NCBI GenBank assembly: GCA_028768525.1
Contig: CP054837.1
Span: 1,470,001 to 1,534,000, forward strand
Source: Desulfobacter sp.
Lineage (GTDB): Bacteria; Desulfobacterota; Desulfobacteria; Desulfobacterales; Desulfobacteraceae
Direction: 5' to 3'
Length of the DNA stretch: 64,000 nt
Position numbers and translations under genes: made by a program. Shown one piece after another: positions 8,115-17,716 of the stretch (the stretch's first letter is position 1; every line of letters begins with the position of its first letter). The notes under the pieces were generated by a model. It was not told the DNA's origin. It ran no database searches and was given only the letters and a program-made list of their open reading frames with translations.

Positions 8115-9053
8115 ATGGAATTTGAACATACTTCGGTGTTGCCCCAAGAGGTGCATGAATACCAGAATCTGAAACCAGGGGACATCTGCGTGGACTGTAC
8201 GCTCGGCGGCGCAGGCCATGCCCTTTCAACCGTCAGGGCCATCCGCCCGGACGGCATGCTCATCGGCATTGACCAGGACAGCGATGCCATAGCCAATGCC
8301 AAAGAAAAACTATCTTCCTTTCAGGACAATGTCAGGCTGTTTCATCGAAACTTCAGCGACCTGCCCCTGATCCTTGCCGAATCCGGCATCACAGGGGTAA
8401 ACAGCATTCTCCTTGACCTGGGCTTTTCACTCAACCAGTTGACACGAAGCAAACGGGGCTTTTCCTTTCAAAAGGATGAGCCCCTGGATATGCGGATGGA
8501 TACCCGAAATCCATTGACGGCCCATGAGGTGGTCAACACATACACGCAAACCCAATTGGCGGACCTGATTTTCAAATACGGGGAAGAACGCTTTTCCCGT
8601 CGGATCGCCGCAGCCATTGTCAAGGCCCGTGCCCAGTCACCGGTCCGGACCAGCGGAGAACTGGCCCAGCTTGTGGCAAAGGCCGTTCCGGCCAAATCTG
8701 CGGCAAAACAGAAAATCCATCCGGCCACCCGGACCTTCCAGGCCCTGCGCATAGAAGTCAACCGGGAGCTGGAACGCCTTGAAGCATTTATGGAACAGGT
8801 GCCGGCCATGCTGGTACAGGGAGGGCGGATCAGCATCATCTCCTTCCACTCCCTGGAAGACCGCATCGTCAAACAGCGGCTGAGGTCTTTTGAAAAAGGC
8901 TGCACCTGCCCTAGGGAACTGCCCCAATGCCTCTGCGGTTTTGTTCCGAGTATGAAGTCCGTCACCCGAAAGCCAATTATTGCTTCGCCCGAGGAAATTG
9001 CTGCCAACCCCATGGCCAGAAGCGCCAAATTAAGGGTGGCTCAAAAACTATAA
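8115..9053 (+). CDS. rsmH: 16S rRNA (cytosine(1402)-N4)-methyltransferase
   Basis: The 312-residue enzyme methylates N4 of C1402 in the 16S rRNA decoding centre using S-adenosylmethionine. It begins with the family N-terminus EHTSVLPQEV, has the SAM-binding loop CTLGGAGHA near residue 35 and IGIDQDSDA, the LLDLGFS motif, and the C-terminal SLEDRIVK and CTCPRELPQC segments. Length is normal for the family. It lies 2 bases after mraZ with an ATG at 8115. Confidence 0.96.
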   Translation: MEFEHTSVLPQEVHEYQNLKPGDICVDCTLGGAGHALSTVRAIRPDGMLIGIDQDSDAIANAKEKLSSFQDNVRLFHRNFSDLPLILAESGITGVNSILLDLGFSLNQLTRSKRGFSFQKDEPLDMRMDTRNPLTAHEVVNTYTQTQLADLIFKYGEERFSRRIAAAIVKARAQSPVRTSGELAQLVAKAVPAKSAAKQKIHPATRTFQALRIEVNRELERLEAFMEQVPAMLVQGGRISIISFHSLEDRIVKQRLRSFEKGCTCPRELPQCLCGFVPSMKSVTRKPIIASPEEIAANPMARSAKLRVAQKL

Positions 9054-9086
9054 CCACTAGCTGTATTGGTTTGGTTGCAGGAAAGG

Positions 9087-9443
9087 ATGCCTGTCGCAAT
9101 GGCAAAACAACATGAGATTCCGGTTCCCCAGCGGAAAGGATTGAGATGGTTCGCCCTCATCCTGGTGCTGATCTGCGAACTCATGGCCCATACCTGGGTC
9201 AGGACCGAGTCCACCCAGGCCATGCTCAGGATTTCCCAGGCCCAGGCCCGGGTCCAGAAATGCCTTTCCTACCGCAAAGCTTTGAACCTGGAACGGGACC
9301 GCCTGGCCTCGGACGGAAGGATCACCCGCATCGCCCGCACCCGCCTGGGGCTGACCTCGGATGTCTCGGACCAGACGATATACATACAGAACACTGGCCT
9401 GCCTGCAATGAACCCGCTGGCAGGTTACGGAGCAGCCAACTGA
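9087..9443 (+). CDS. ftsL: FtsL-like cell division protein
   Basis: This is a small bitopic membrane protein: about 20 cytoplasmic residues, one membrane span (WFALILVLICELMAHTW), then a periplasmic coiled-coil-like region (QAQARVQKCLSYRKALNLER) ending in the IARTRLGL signature shared by FtsL/DivIC proteins. FtsL joins FtsQ and FtsB in the divisome and activates FtsWI. Identification relies on topology and on its position between rsmH and ftsI. The start could be ATG 9087 or ATG 9099; GCAGGAAAGG lies just upstream of the first. Its stop overlaps the ftsI start (TGATG). Confidence 0.8.
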   Translation: MPVAMAKQHEIPVPQRKGLRWFALILVLICELMAHTWVRTESTQAMLRISQAQARVQKCLSYRKALNLERDRLASDGRITRIARTRLGLTSDVSDQTIYIQNTGLPAMNPLAGYGAAN

Positions 9444-11200
9444 TGGACGCGACCCCAAAAAACAAAATCGGCACCCGGATTCTTGTCCTCAGGGCATTGC
9501 TTGTTTTATGCCTGGCAGGCTTGGGCGCCAAGTCCGTCCAGATCCAGATATTTGACTATGATGTGCTGGCTAAAAAGGCAGAACAGGCCCAATCCACATA
9601 CCTGACCATCCAGGGCGACCGGGGGCTGATCCTGGACAGAAACCTGAATAAACTGGGCACCAGCATTGACGCCCCCAACGTCACGGCAGACCCCTTCCAG
9701 ATCGGAGATCCCGGCAAAACAGCCGAAAAGCTGGCCCGTGCCCTGGGCACCAAGCCCGCCTCACTCAAAAAGCAACTGGCCCGCAAACGCCGGTTCGTCA
9801 TCCTGGCCAAACGGGTTCCCCGGGACCAGGCCGCAGCGGTAAAAGCCCTGAACCTGAAGGGAATATACCTGAAACGGGATTCAAAACGGTTTTATCCCAA
9901 CCGGGGACTTGCCGCCCAGGTCATCGGGTTTACCGGGGAAGAGGACAAAGGGCTGGAAGGGCTGGAGTATAAGTACAATGAATTTTTAGCAGGCGGGCAG
10001 ACCCGGACAAAGGTCCGCCGGGACGGGGAAGGCAGAATCCTGGACACCGGCAAAAACAAACGGGACGAACTGAAGGGCAAGGCCATCGTGCTGACCATAG
10101 ACAAAAAAATCCAGTTTCTGTCGGAACAGGCCCTGAAACAGGCCGTGAAAACCAATAGGGCAAAATCCGGCATGGCACTGGTGATGCGGCCCTCCACCGG
10201 CGAGCTGCTGGCAGTGGCCCACTATCCCCAGTTCAACCCCAACAATTACAAGGCCTTTAGCCGGTTCAGCTACAGGAACAGGGCCGTCACAGATGCCTTC
10301 GAACCCGGCTCCATAATGAAAATATTCACCGTGGCCGCCGCCATCGAAAAGGGGATGTCCCCCAAATCCATTTTCTTCTGTGAAAACGGGAAATACCGCA
10401 TCGGCGGATTTACGGTGAACGACACCCATCCCCATGAATGGCTCTCCATGGCCCAGATCATAAAATTTTCATCAAACATCGGTGCGGCCAAAATTTCAGA
10501 AACAATCGGTAACAAAGCCCTGTACCACTATCTGACCGCATTCGGATTCGGCAAAAGAACCTGTGTGGGTACTCCGGGAGAAGCCCTGGGCGCCCTGCGG
10601 CCATATAAAAATTGGTCAAAGATAGATGCCGGCGCCATCTCCTTCGGACAGGGCGTATCGGTGACCGGGGTCCAGCTCATCTCCGGTATCAGTGCCATTG
10701 CCAACAAGGGCAGGCTCATGAAACCCATGCTGGTCAAAAAAGTCATCTCCAATACAGGAGACGACCTGCAGGTATTTGAGCCCACCGTAGTCCGCCAGGT
10801 GGTTTCCCCGGCAACCGCCGATATCGTCAAAGGGATGATGAACCAGGTGGTCCAGGAAGAGGGCACCGGCACAAAGGCGGCCATGGACGGCTATAAAGTC
10901 TGCGGAAAAACCAGCACGGCCCAGAAAGCCGCCCGGGGACGAAGGGGCTATGCCAAAGGGAAATATATCTCCGCCTTCGGCGGATTCGCCCCCCAGAACG
11001 ATCCCAAGCTGGCCATCCTGGTGGTGGTGGATGAACCCAGAAAAGCGCATTACGGCGGGCTTGTTGCAGCGCCGGCCTTTAAAACCATCATGAGCAAATC
11101 CTTTAACTACCTCAATATTCCGCCGGACAATGCCGGCACCATGATTGCCGCAGTGAACACAGCGGCCAAAAATAAAACGGCTTTGGAGATCCGCCAATGA
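9443..11200 (+). CDS. ftsI: Peptidoglycan D,D-transpeptidase FtsI (penicillin-binding protein 3)
   Basis: The 585-residue class B penicillin-binding protein cross-links septal peptidoglycan. It has an N-terminal membrane anchor (residues 10-32), a dimerization/pedestal domain with GDRGLILDRN, and the transpeptidase domain with catalytic Ser in EPGSIMK, the SxN motif in FSSNIGAAK and a KTS triad (CGKTSTAQ) in place of KTG. No PASTA domain follows. The ATG at 9443 overlaps the ftsL stop. The frame stays open to 9146 upstream, but that part lies antiparallel in sense to ftsL coding in another frame and is not used. Confidence 0.95.
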   Translation: MDATPKNKIGTRILVLRALLVLCLAGLGAKSVQIQIFDYDVLAKKAEQAQSTYLTIQGDRGLILDRNLNKLGTSIDAPNVTADPFQIGDPGKTAEKLARALGTKPASLKKQLARKRRFVILAKRVPRDQAAAVKALNLKGIYLKRDSKRFYPNRGLAAQVIGFTGEEDKGLEGLEYKYNEFLAGGQTRTKVRRDGEGRILDTGKNKRDELKGKAIVLTIDKKIQFLSEQALKQAVKTNRAKSGMALVMRPSTGELLAVAHYPQFNPNNYKAFSRFSYRNRAVTDAFEPGSIMKIFTVAAAIEKGMSPKSIFFCENGKYRIGGFTVNDTHPHEWLSMAQIIKFSSNIGAAKISETIGNKALYHYLTAFGFGKRTCVGTPGEALGALRPYKNWSKIDAGAISFGQGVSVTGVQLISGISAIANKGRLMKPMLVKKVISNTGDDLQVFEPTVVRQVVSPATADIVKGMMNQVVQEEGTGTKAAMDGYKVCGKTSTAQKAARGRRGYAKGKYISAFGGFAPQNDPKLAILVVVDEPRKAHYGGLVAAPAFKTIMSKSFNYLNIPPDNAGTMIAAVNTAAKNKTALEIRQ

Positions 11201-14154
11201 TACTTTCAGATATATTAACAGGATGCGACCTGGTTGATACAGACATTCCAGGCGGGATAGAAATCTCGGCCGTATCCTGCGACTCCAGAGAGGCCGGCCC
11301 GGGCAGCCTCTTTTTTGCCGTTGAGGGCCATGCTGCCGACGGGCATGCCTATATCGGCCGGGCCCTGGAACAGGGGGCCGCCCTTATCGTTGCACAGCGC
11401 ATCCCAAAGGGCCTGGATAGGGCACAAGCGGCCAAAATTATCCTGGCCCGGGATACCCGGAAAGCCACGGCCATTGCGGCGGCCAATTTCTACGGCCGCC
11501 CCGGCCGGGACCTGACCCTGGTGGGGATCACCGGCACCAACGGAAAGACCACCACCACCTGGATCCTTGAAAGCATCCTTACTGCCGCCGGATTCAGCAC
11601 AGGGGTCATGGGTACGGTGAACATCCGGTATTCAGGTAAAATCCTGGATAACCCCATTACCACCCCGGATCCCATTTCCATCCAGAAACACCTGGCCCAA
11701 ATGAAAAAAGCCGGGGTCACCCATGTACTCATGGAGGTCTCCTCCCACAGTCTGGACCAGTACCGGGTGCTGGGATGTGAATTCGACGCCGCCATATTCA
11801 CCAATCTCACCCAGGACCATCTGGATTACCACCACGACCTGGATGCGTATTACCGCTGCAAGAAAAAGCTGTTTACCGACTATCTGGATGCCGGTACCGC
11901 TGTAATCAATATCGACGATGAATACGGTCGCCGTCTGGCCCATGAAATTAGCGGCCACCTGCTGACAACCTCGGTTGACGGTACTGCCGACATCAGCGCC
12001 GAAAAGGTTAAGGATGAAATCACCGGACTCTCGGCCCAACTGACCCTCAAGGGCCTGACCCTCTCCATGAGATCGGCCCTTGCCGGCCGGTTCAACCTTG
12101 AAAACATCCTGGGTGCTGCCGGAGCCGCCCTGAGCCTGGGAATCGCACCGGAGGTGATTATCCGGGGCATCGCCGCCCTGGACCGGGTGCCCGGCCGGCT
12201 GGAAAAGCTGGATACGGAACTGAACCGACACATCTTCGTGGATTACGCCCACACACCGGATGCCCTGGCCTCCATTCTGGATACCCTGTCAAAACGGGCA
12301 CCGGCCCGGCTTATAACCGTATTCGGCTGCGGCGGGGACCGGGACCGGACCAAACGGGCACCCATGGGAAAAATCGCCTGCAAATACTCGGATATTGCCG
12401 TTGTCACCTCGGACAACCCCAGGACTGAATCCCCTGGAGCCATCGTGGCGGACATCATCGAGGGCATTGAGGCCGACGGGATTGCCAGGCTGGATCCCGA
12501 AAATCCGGCTCCCGGGCAAAAGGGTTATATTCTGGAAGTGGACCGGGCCAAAGCCCTGGATCTGGCCGTACGAATTTCCCGGCCCGGAGATATTGTTGTT
12601 GCCGCCGGCAAAGGCCATGAAACCTATCAGATCACCAATGCGGGCACCATCCATTTCGATGATATGGAAGAATTGTCGGCGGCATGTGCCAGGCTGACGA
12701 CGCCCTACGACTGGTCGGCGGCAGACCTGGAAGCGGCATTGAAAACGGCTCCTGCCCCCTGGGCGGAAGAGAGCTGTCCCAGATTTAAAACCATCGGCAC
12801 CGATTCGCGGACCATTGAGCCTGACATGGTTTTCCTGGCCCTGGCCGGGGAAAACTTCGACGGCCATGATTTTGTGCCGGCCCTGGCCGATAAAGGCATC
12901 CGGGCCTTTGTGGTACAAAGCGGATATATTGAGGGTCTTGATGCCGGAACCAGAGACCGCCTGATGAAGCGCCAGCTGCTCCTGTTTGAAGTACCAGACA
13001 CCCAGACCGCCCTGGGGCAGTTGGCCCGTTACCAGCGCCACCGCGCCAATGTAAAGCTTGTGGCCGTCACCGGGTCCAACGGCAAAACCACCACCCGGAA
13101 AATGACCCGGGAGATCTTTGCCCAGCGATTCGATGTCCTGGCCACCCGGGGCAATTTCAACAATGAAATCGGCATGCCCCTGACCCTGCTCAGGCTGGCC
13201 CCGGTCCATGAATGGGCCGTCATTGAAATGGGCATGAACCACCCCGGGGAGATCTCCCGGCTGACGGCCGTGGCCCGGCCCGACATCGCCCTGATCACCA
13301 ACACCTCCGGCGCCCACCTGGAAGGTCTGAAAACCGCCGACAATGTTGCCCGTGCCAAGTCGGAGATATTTGAAGGGCTCCGTGAAAATGGAACGGCCCT
13401 GATCTTCAGCGACGACCCCCGGCGGGACATCATGGCCGCGGCCGCCCGTGGCAACAAAAATCTCGGCGCCCTGAAATTATTCGGACAGGGCCCGGATGCG
13501 GATATCCGCGCCAAAGCAGTGGAGATCAACGGCACCGGCATTGTTTTTTCAGTGGAAGCCGGTGGACAAAGCAGCCGTTTCCGTGTAAACTCCCCTGCCC
13601 TGTTCATGGTGAACAATGCCCTGGCCGCCATGGGCGCCGCTTTGGCCGCAGGCATGGACACAGAGGCCGTCCGCTCCGGCCTGGCAGCCTTTACCCCGGT
13701 AAAGGGGCGGATGAATCTGGGCAGGCTCTCCTGTGGTACCCGACTCATTGACGACACATACAACGCCAACCCCGCCTCCATGGCCCAGGCCCTGAAAACC
13801 CTGGACCAGGTGGCCGGCCCCGGCAAGGGTCTGGCCGCCCTGGGCGATATGCTGGAACTGGGAGAGGACTCGGATACCCTCCACAGGGAAATCGGGTTTC
13901 TGGTGGCAAAATTATCACCGGCCATGGTCTGCCTCTTCGGCACCCAGGCCGCCCGTATAAGGGAAGGCGCCATGGAAAAGGGCTTCCCTGAAAACAAACT
14001 GTTCACAGGGACCAAAGAAGAGATCGCCCGGGTACTGGCACCGAAACTGACCAAAGACAACTGGCTGCTCCTCAAAGGATCAAGGGGCATGGCCATGGAA
14101 ACACTGATCCCAGAAATTGAAACACTGATACAGGCAGAACGAAAGGCAGATTAA
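11197..14154 (+). CDS. murEF: MurE-MurF fusion: bifunctional meso-DAP-adding and D-Ala-D-Ala-adding ligase
   Basis: One uninterrupted 985-residue frame holds two complete Mur ligases. Residues 1 to about 500 are MurE: N-terminal UDP-binding domain with DSREAGPGSLF, P-loop GITGTNGKTTTTW near 110, and DNPR at residues 406-409, the signature for meso-diaminopimelate specificity. Residues about 510-985 are MurF: DSRTIEPDMVFLAL, P-loop TGSNGKTTTRKM near 625, and DDTYNANPASM. The junction (MEELSAACARLTTPYDWSAAD) is short with no linker repeat. MurE adds DAP to UDP-MurNAc-Ala-Glu and MurF adds D-Ala-D-Ala, so successive steps sit on one chain. The ATG overlaps the ftsI stop (ATGA); mraY follows after 5 bases. 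Confidence 0.95.
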   Translation: MILSDILTGCDLVDTDIPGGIEISAVSCDSREAGPGSLFFAVEGHAADGHAYIGRALEQGAALIVAQRIPKGLDRAQAAKIILARDTRKATAIAAANFYGRPGRDLTLVGITGTNGKTTTTWILESILTAAGFSTGVMGTVNIRYSGKILDNPITTPDPISIQKHLAQMKKAGVTHVLMEVSSHSLDQYRVLGCEFDAAIFTNLTQDHLDYHHDLDAYYRCKKKLFTDYLDAGTAVINIDDEYGRRLAHEISGHLLTTSVDGTADISAEKVKDEITGLSAQLTLKGLTLSMRSALAGRFNLENILGAAGAALSLGIAPEVIIRGIAALDRVPGRLEKLDTELNRHIFVDYAHTPDALASILDTLSKRAPARLITVFGCGGDRDRTKRAPMGKIACKYSDIAVVTSDNPRTESPGAIVADIIEGIEADGIARLDPENPAPGQKGYILEVDRAKALDLAVRISRPGDIVVAAGKGHETYQITNAGTIHFDDMEELSAACARLTTPYDWSAADLEAALKTAPAPWAEESCPRFKTIGTDSRTIEPDMVFLALAGENFDGHDFVPALADKGIRAFVVQSGYIEGLDAGTRDRLMKRQLLLFEVPDTQTALGQLARYQRHRANVKLVAVTGSNGKTTTRKMTREIFAQRFDVLATRGNFNNEIGMPLTLLRLAPVHEWAVIEMGMNHPGEISRLTAVARPDIALITNTSGAHLEGLKTADNVARAKSEIFEGLRENGTALIFSDDPRRDIMAAAARGNKNLGALKLFGQGPDADIRAKAVEINGTGIVFSVEAGGQSSRFRVNSPALFMVNNALAAMGAALAAGMDTEAVRSGLAAFTPVKGRMNLGRLSCGTRLIDDTYNANPASMAQALKTLDQVAGPGKGLAALGDMLELGEDSDTLHREIGFLVAKLSPAMVCLFGTQAARIREGAMEKGFPENKLFTGTKEEIARVLAPKLTKDNWLLLKGSRGMAMETLIPEIETLIQAERKAD

Positions 14155-14159
14155 CCCCC

Positions 14160-15239
14160 ATGTTTTACGAGTTCATATATCCTTTACACGAGCACTTCAA
14201 CGCCCTGAACATTTTCCGGTATATCACCTTCCGGACCATTTATGGCGGGCTCACAGCCTTTCTCATCTGCTTTCTTTTCGGCCCGTGGATGATCCGGACC
14301 CTGCAAAAAATGCAGATCGGCCAGATCATCCAGACCGACGGCCCCAAGTCCCACATGGCAAAACAGGGCACCCCCACCATGGGCGGCCTGCTCATCCTCA
14401 TGTCCATTATTACGGCCACCCTGCTCTGGGGCAACCTGAGCAACCATTATGTGGGGATCCTGCTGCTGGCCACCCTGTTGTTCGGGTTCATCGGATTTTT
14501 CGACGACTACCTCATGCGGGTGAAAAAAAGGAACATGGGATTCACGGCCAAGGGTAAATTCACCATCCAGGTGGGGTTCGGTCTGATTGTGGCATGGCTC
14601 ATTTACATGAGCCCGGATTTCAGTTCCACCCTGACCTTTCCCTTTTTCAAAAACCTGACCCTGGACCTGGGGATCTTTTACATTCCCTTTGCCTGCCTGG
14701 TCATCGTGGGCACCTCCAATGCCGTGAACCTCACCGACGGCCTGGACGGACTGGCCATCGGCCCCCTGATCGTGGCCGCGGCCACCTATATGCTGTTCGC
14801 CTATGTGGCCGGGCATGCCCAGTTTGCCCAGTACCTCCATGTCCGCCACATTGCCGCAGCCGGGGAAATCTCCGTGGTCTGCGGGATACTGGCCGGCGCC
14901 GGCATGGGGTTTCTCTGGTTCAACGCCCACCCGGCCCAGGTATTTATGGGAGACACGGGATCCATTCCCCTGGGCGCCATTCTGGGCACCATTGCCGTGG
15001 TCACCAAACAGGAAATCATGCTGCTCATCGTGGGCGGTCTTTTTGTCATGGAAGCCATGTCCGTTATCATCCAGGTCTCCTATTTCAAGCTGACCAAGGG
15101 AAAGCGGGTATTCAGAATGGCGCCGCTGCACCACCATTTTGAAGAAAAAGGATGGCACGAATCCAAGGTAATCGTCCGGTTCTGGATTATTTCCATTGCC
15201 CTGGCCGGACTGGCACTCAGTACACTTAAGATAAGGTAG
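14160..15239 (+). CDS. mraY: Phospho-N-acetylmuramoyl-pentapeptide-transferase
   Basis: The 359-residue inner-membrane enzyme transfers phospho-MurNAc-pentapeptide to undecaprenyl phosphate, making lipid I. About ten membrane spans are visible. Key motifs are the Asp pair in GFFDDYLMR, NLTDGLDGLA, FMGDTGS and the His-rich loop MAPLHHHFEEKGWHE. Length matches the family. It sits between the murE/F fusion and murD, its normal place. Confidence 0.97.
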   Translation: MFYEFIYPLHEHFNALNIFRYITFRTIYGGLTAFLICFLFGPWMIRTLQKMQIGQIIQTDGPKSHMAKQGTPTMGGLLILMSIITATLLWGNLSNHYVGILLLATLLFGFIGFFDDYLMRVKKRNMGFTAKGKFTIQVGFGLIVAWLIYMSPDFSSTLTFPFFKNLTLDLGIFYIPFACLVIVGTSNAVNLTDGLDGLAIGPLIVAAATYMLFAYVAGHAQFAQYLHVRHIAAAGEISVVCGILAGAGMGFLWFNAHPAQVFMGDTGSIPLGAILGTIAVVTKQEIMLLIVGGLFVMEAMSVIIQVSYFKLTKGKRVFRMAPLHHHFEEKGWHESKVIVRFWIISIALAGLALSTLKIR

Positions 15240-15252
15240 GGATGCGTTAGGA

Positions 15253-16593
15253 GTGACAGACACTTTCACATATGACCTGGTTGTGGGCCTGGGACGGTCC
15301 GGGCTCTCCATGGCCCGGTTCCTCAAATCCATGGGCCGCAGGGTTGTGGCCACGGATATCGACGGTTCCAAGACCCATGAAGCCGCAGCACTTGAGGCGC
15401 TTGGGATCCGAACCCAGATCGGTTCCCATGACCAGTCAACCTTTGACGGGGCAGAACGGATTGTGCCCAGCCCCGGCATCCCCCTGACCCTGCCCTATAT
15501 ACAGAATGCCGCCGCAAAAGGGGTGAAAATAACCGGTGAACTGGACATATTCGGCCAGTACAACACCACCCCGGTCATCGCCGTCACCGGCAGCAACGGG
15601 AAAACCACCACCACCAACCTGATCTCCGCCATGGCTGAGGCCTGCGGCCTCTCCTGCTTTGTGGGCGGAAACATCGGCATCCCCCTGGTGGAATACCTGA
15701 TGTCCGGTATCCGCCAGGACCTGGTGGTGGCCGAAGTATCTTCCTTTCAGCTGGATCTTGCAACCACCTTCAGCCCAAATGTAGGGGTATTGCTGAATAT
15801 TTCCCCGGACCACCTGGACCGGTATCCGGATTTCAAGGCCTACCGGGATTCAAAATGGTCCCTATTTGCCCGCCAGGGCGGCAACGATGCCGCGGTGGTC
15901 AACACCGGAATCCAGAATTTTGACAAGCGGGTCTCCCCCCTTTCCGGCCGGATCTTCTCCTTCTCCCCCGAAACCGGTACGGGAACGGCCGACCTCAGGT
16001 TCCATTTTAAGGATAAAGAGATCTGCATTCCGGCAGCGGCATTCAAGGCCCTGCCCGGGGGGCACAACCGGGAGAATATCGCAGCCGCCGCCATCTCCGT
16101 TCTGGCCGCCGGGGGCAATGAGGCGGGTATCTGCAAGGGACTTGAAGACTTTGCCCCCCTGCCCCACCGCACCCAATTCATCCGGGAACTGAACGGGGTA
16201 CGGTTTTACAACGATTCCAAGGCCACCAATACCGATGCCGTGGCCCGGGCCCTCCAGGCCTTTGAGGCACCGATCATCCTCATCCTTGGGGGACGGGAAA
16301 AAGACACAGATTTTACCGAACTGATTCCCTCCTTGGGCCGGGTGAAGGAAATCTTGGCCCTGGGCGAGGCCAGCCGCCACATTGTGGAAGCCCTCGGCGC
16401 CCTGCACCGGGTAACCCGGTGTACCACCATGGCGGACGCCGTGGCCCGGGCTGCCGGGATGGCCGTGGCCGGCGACATTGTGCTTCTATCACCGGCCTGC
16501 GCCAGCTTTGACATGTATAAAGATTATAAAGCAAGGGGAAGGGATTTTTCCTTGAATGTTAAGCAATTGGAGAAGGAGGCGGCGCATGGCTAA
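15253..16593 (+). CDS. murD: UDP-N-acetylmuramoyl-L-alanine--D-glutamate ligase
   Basis: The 446-residue cytoplasmic ligase adds D-Glu to UDP-MurNAc-L-Ala. The N-terminal nucleotide fold carries VVGLGRSGLSMARFL, the P-loop is VTGSNGKTTTT near residue 115, followed by the SSFQLD and SPDHLDRY motifs, and the C-terminal domain has YNDSKATNTDA and GGREKDTDF. The GTG at 15253 is preceded by TTAGGAG. The 3' end overlaps the ftsW start by 8 bases. Confidence 0.96.
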   Translation: MTDTFTYDLVVGLGRSGLSMARFLKSMGRRVVATDIDGSKTHEAAALEALGIRTQIGSHDQSTFDGAERIVPSPGIPLTLPYIQNAAAKGVKITGELDIFGQYNTTPVIAVTGSNGKTTTTNLISAMAEACGLSCFVGGNIGIPLVEYLMSGIRQDLVVAEVSSFQLDLATTFSPNVGVLLNISPDHLDRYPDFKAYRDSKWSLFARQGGNDAAVVNTGIQNFDKRVSPLSGRIFSFSPETGTGTADLRFHFKDKEICIPAAAFKALPGGHNRENIAAAAISVLAAGGNEAGICKGLEDFAPLPHRTQFIRELNGVRFYNDSKATNTDAVARALQAFEAPIILILGGREKDTDFTELIPSLGRVKEILALGEASRHIVEALGALHRVTRCTTMADAVARAAGMAVAGDIVLLSPACASFDMYKDYKARGRDFSLNVKQLEKEAAHG

Positions 16594-17716
16594 ATCCACT
16601 GCAGGAGCCAGCGGCCTCCACCCCTTTTTCAAAGAAAAATCAATACTGTTCCCGGTTCTTCTCCTGGCCGGCATCGGCGCCGTCATGGTCTATTCTGCCT
16701 CTTCCGCCGTCTCCATGGAAGAGCACAACACCTTGTTTTTTTACATCAAACGCCATGCGGTCTTCCTGGGGCTGAGCATGGGCGTGATGTTCACGGCCGC
16801 CTCTTTTCCCTACAGGCTTTACAAAGGCCTGGCGTATATCATCCTCTTTGCCGCCATCGGCCTGCTCATTGCGGTGCTGGTGCCGGCCATGAGCGTGAAA
16901 GCCGGCGGGGCCTGCCGGTGGCTCTGCCTGGGGGGACTGACCTTCCAGCCCGCGGAATTTGCAAAGCTGGCCCTGATCATTTTCATGGCCTATTCCCTGT
17001 CCAAAAAGCAGGAGATGATTAGACAATTTTCCATCGGTTTTCTGCCCCATGCCATGATCATGGCCCTCTTTGCCATGCTCATCATCAACCAGCCCGACTT
17101 CGGCACCATCGTCGTCATGGGAATGATCTGCTGGGGCATGATGTTTGTGGCCGGGGTGAGGATACTTCACCTGCTCAGCCCCCTGCCCCTGGTGATTCCC
17201 ATCGTCTACTTCCTGGTATTCAAGGTGGAATACCGGCTGCTGCGGATCACTGCCTTCTTAAACCCCTGGGACGATCCCTACGACACCGGATACCAGATAA
17301 CCAACTCCCTCAAGGCCTTCGGGTCCGGGGGGCTCACGGGAAAAGGCATCGGCCTGGGCATGCAGAAACTGCATTACCTGCCCGAACCCCATACGGATTT
17401 TATCTTTTCCATCATCGGCGAGGAACTTGGGCTCATCGGGGTCATGTCCATCCTCTGCCTCTACGGGGTCATCCTCATGGCCGGCACCCGCATCGCCCGG
17501 CAGGCGGACAGTCTCTTCGGTGCCATGACGGCAGCGGGCATCACCCTGTACATCGGGCTGCAGGTCATCATCAACACCGGGGTGGCCCTGGGGGTACTCC
17601 CCACCAAGGGGCTGACCCTGCCCTTTATCAGCTACGGGGGCACTTCTTTGATCATCAACATGGCGGCCATGGGCATATTAATGAATATAGGGGCATCTGC
17701 AGATGACAAAAAATAG
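16586..17716 (+). CDS. ftsW: Septal peptidoglycan glycosyltransferase FtsW (SEDS family)
   Basis: The 376-residue protein has ten membrane segments of the SEDS fold. It polymerises lipid II together with FtsI at the septum. Visible family signatures are MVYSASSAVS in the first span, QPAEFAKLALI, the NQPDFGT segment (catalytic Asp region), GYQITNSLKAFGSGGLTGKGIG and LPFISYGGTSL near the C-terminus. ATG 16586 is chosen because GGAGAAGGAGG lies just upstream; an in-frame ATG at 16556 would add an Arg-rich stretch lying inside murD. Confidence 0.95.
   Translation: MAKSTAGASGLHPFFKEKSILFPVLLLAGIGAVMVYSASSAVSMEEHNTLFFYIKRHAVFLGLSMGVMFTAASFPYRLYKGLAYIILFAAIGLLIAVLVPAMSVKAGGACRWLCLGGLTFQPAEFAKLALIIFMAYSLSKKQEMIRQFSIGFLPHAMIMALFAMLIINQPDFGTIVVMGMICWGMMFVAGVRILHLLSPLPLVIPIVYFLVFKVEYRLLRITAFLNPWDDPYDTGYQITNSLKAFGSGGLTGKGIGLGMQKLHYLPEPHTDFIFSIIGEELGLIGVMSILCLYGVILMAGTRIARQADSLFGAMTAAGITLYIGLQVIINTGVALGVLPTKGLTLPFISYGGTSLIINMAAMGILMNIGASADDKK

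Noticed and set aside
9146..9442. N-terminal extension of the ftsI frame
   Set aside because: It overlaps ftsL in another frame, is rich in Pro/Gly/Arg without similarity to FtsI, and ATG 9443 gives a normal FtsI start.
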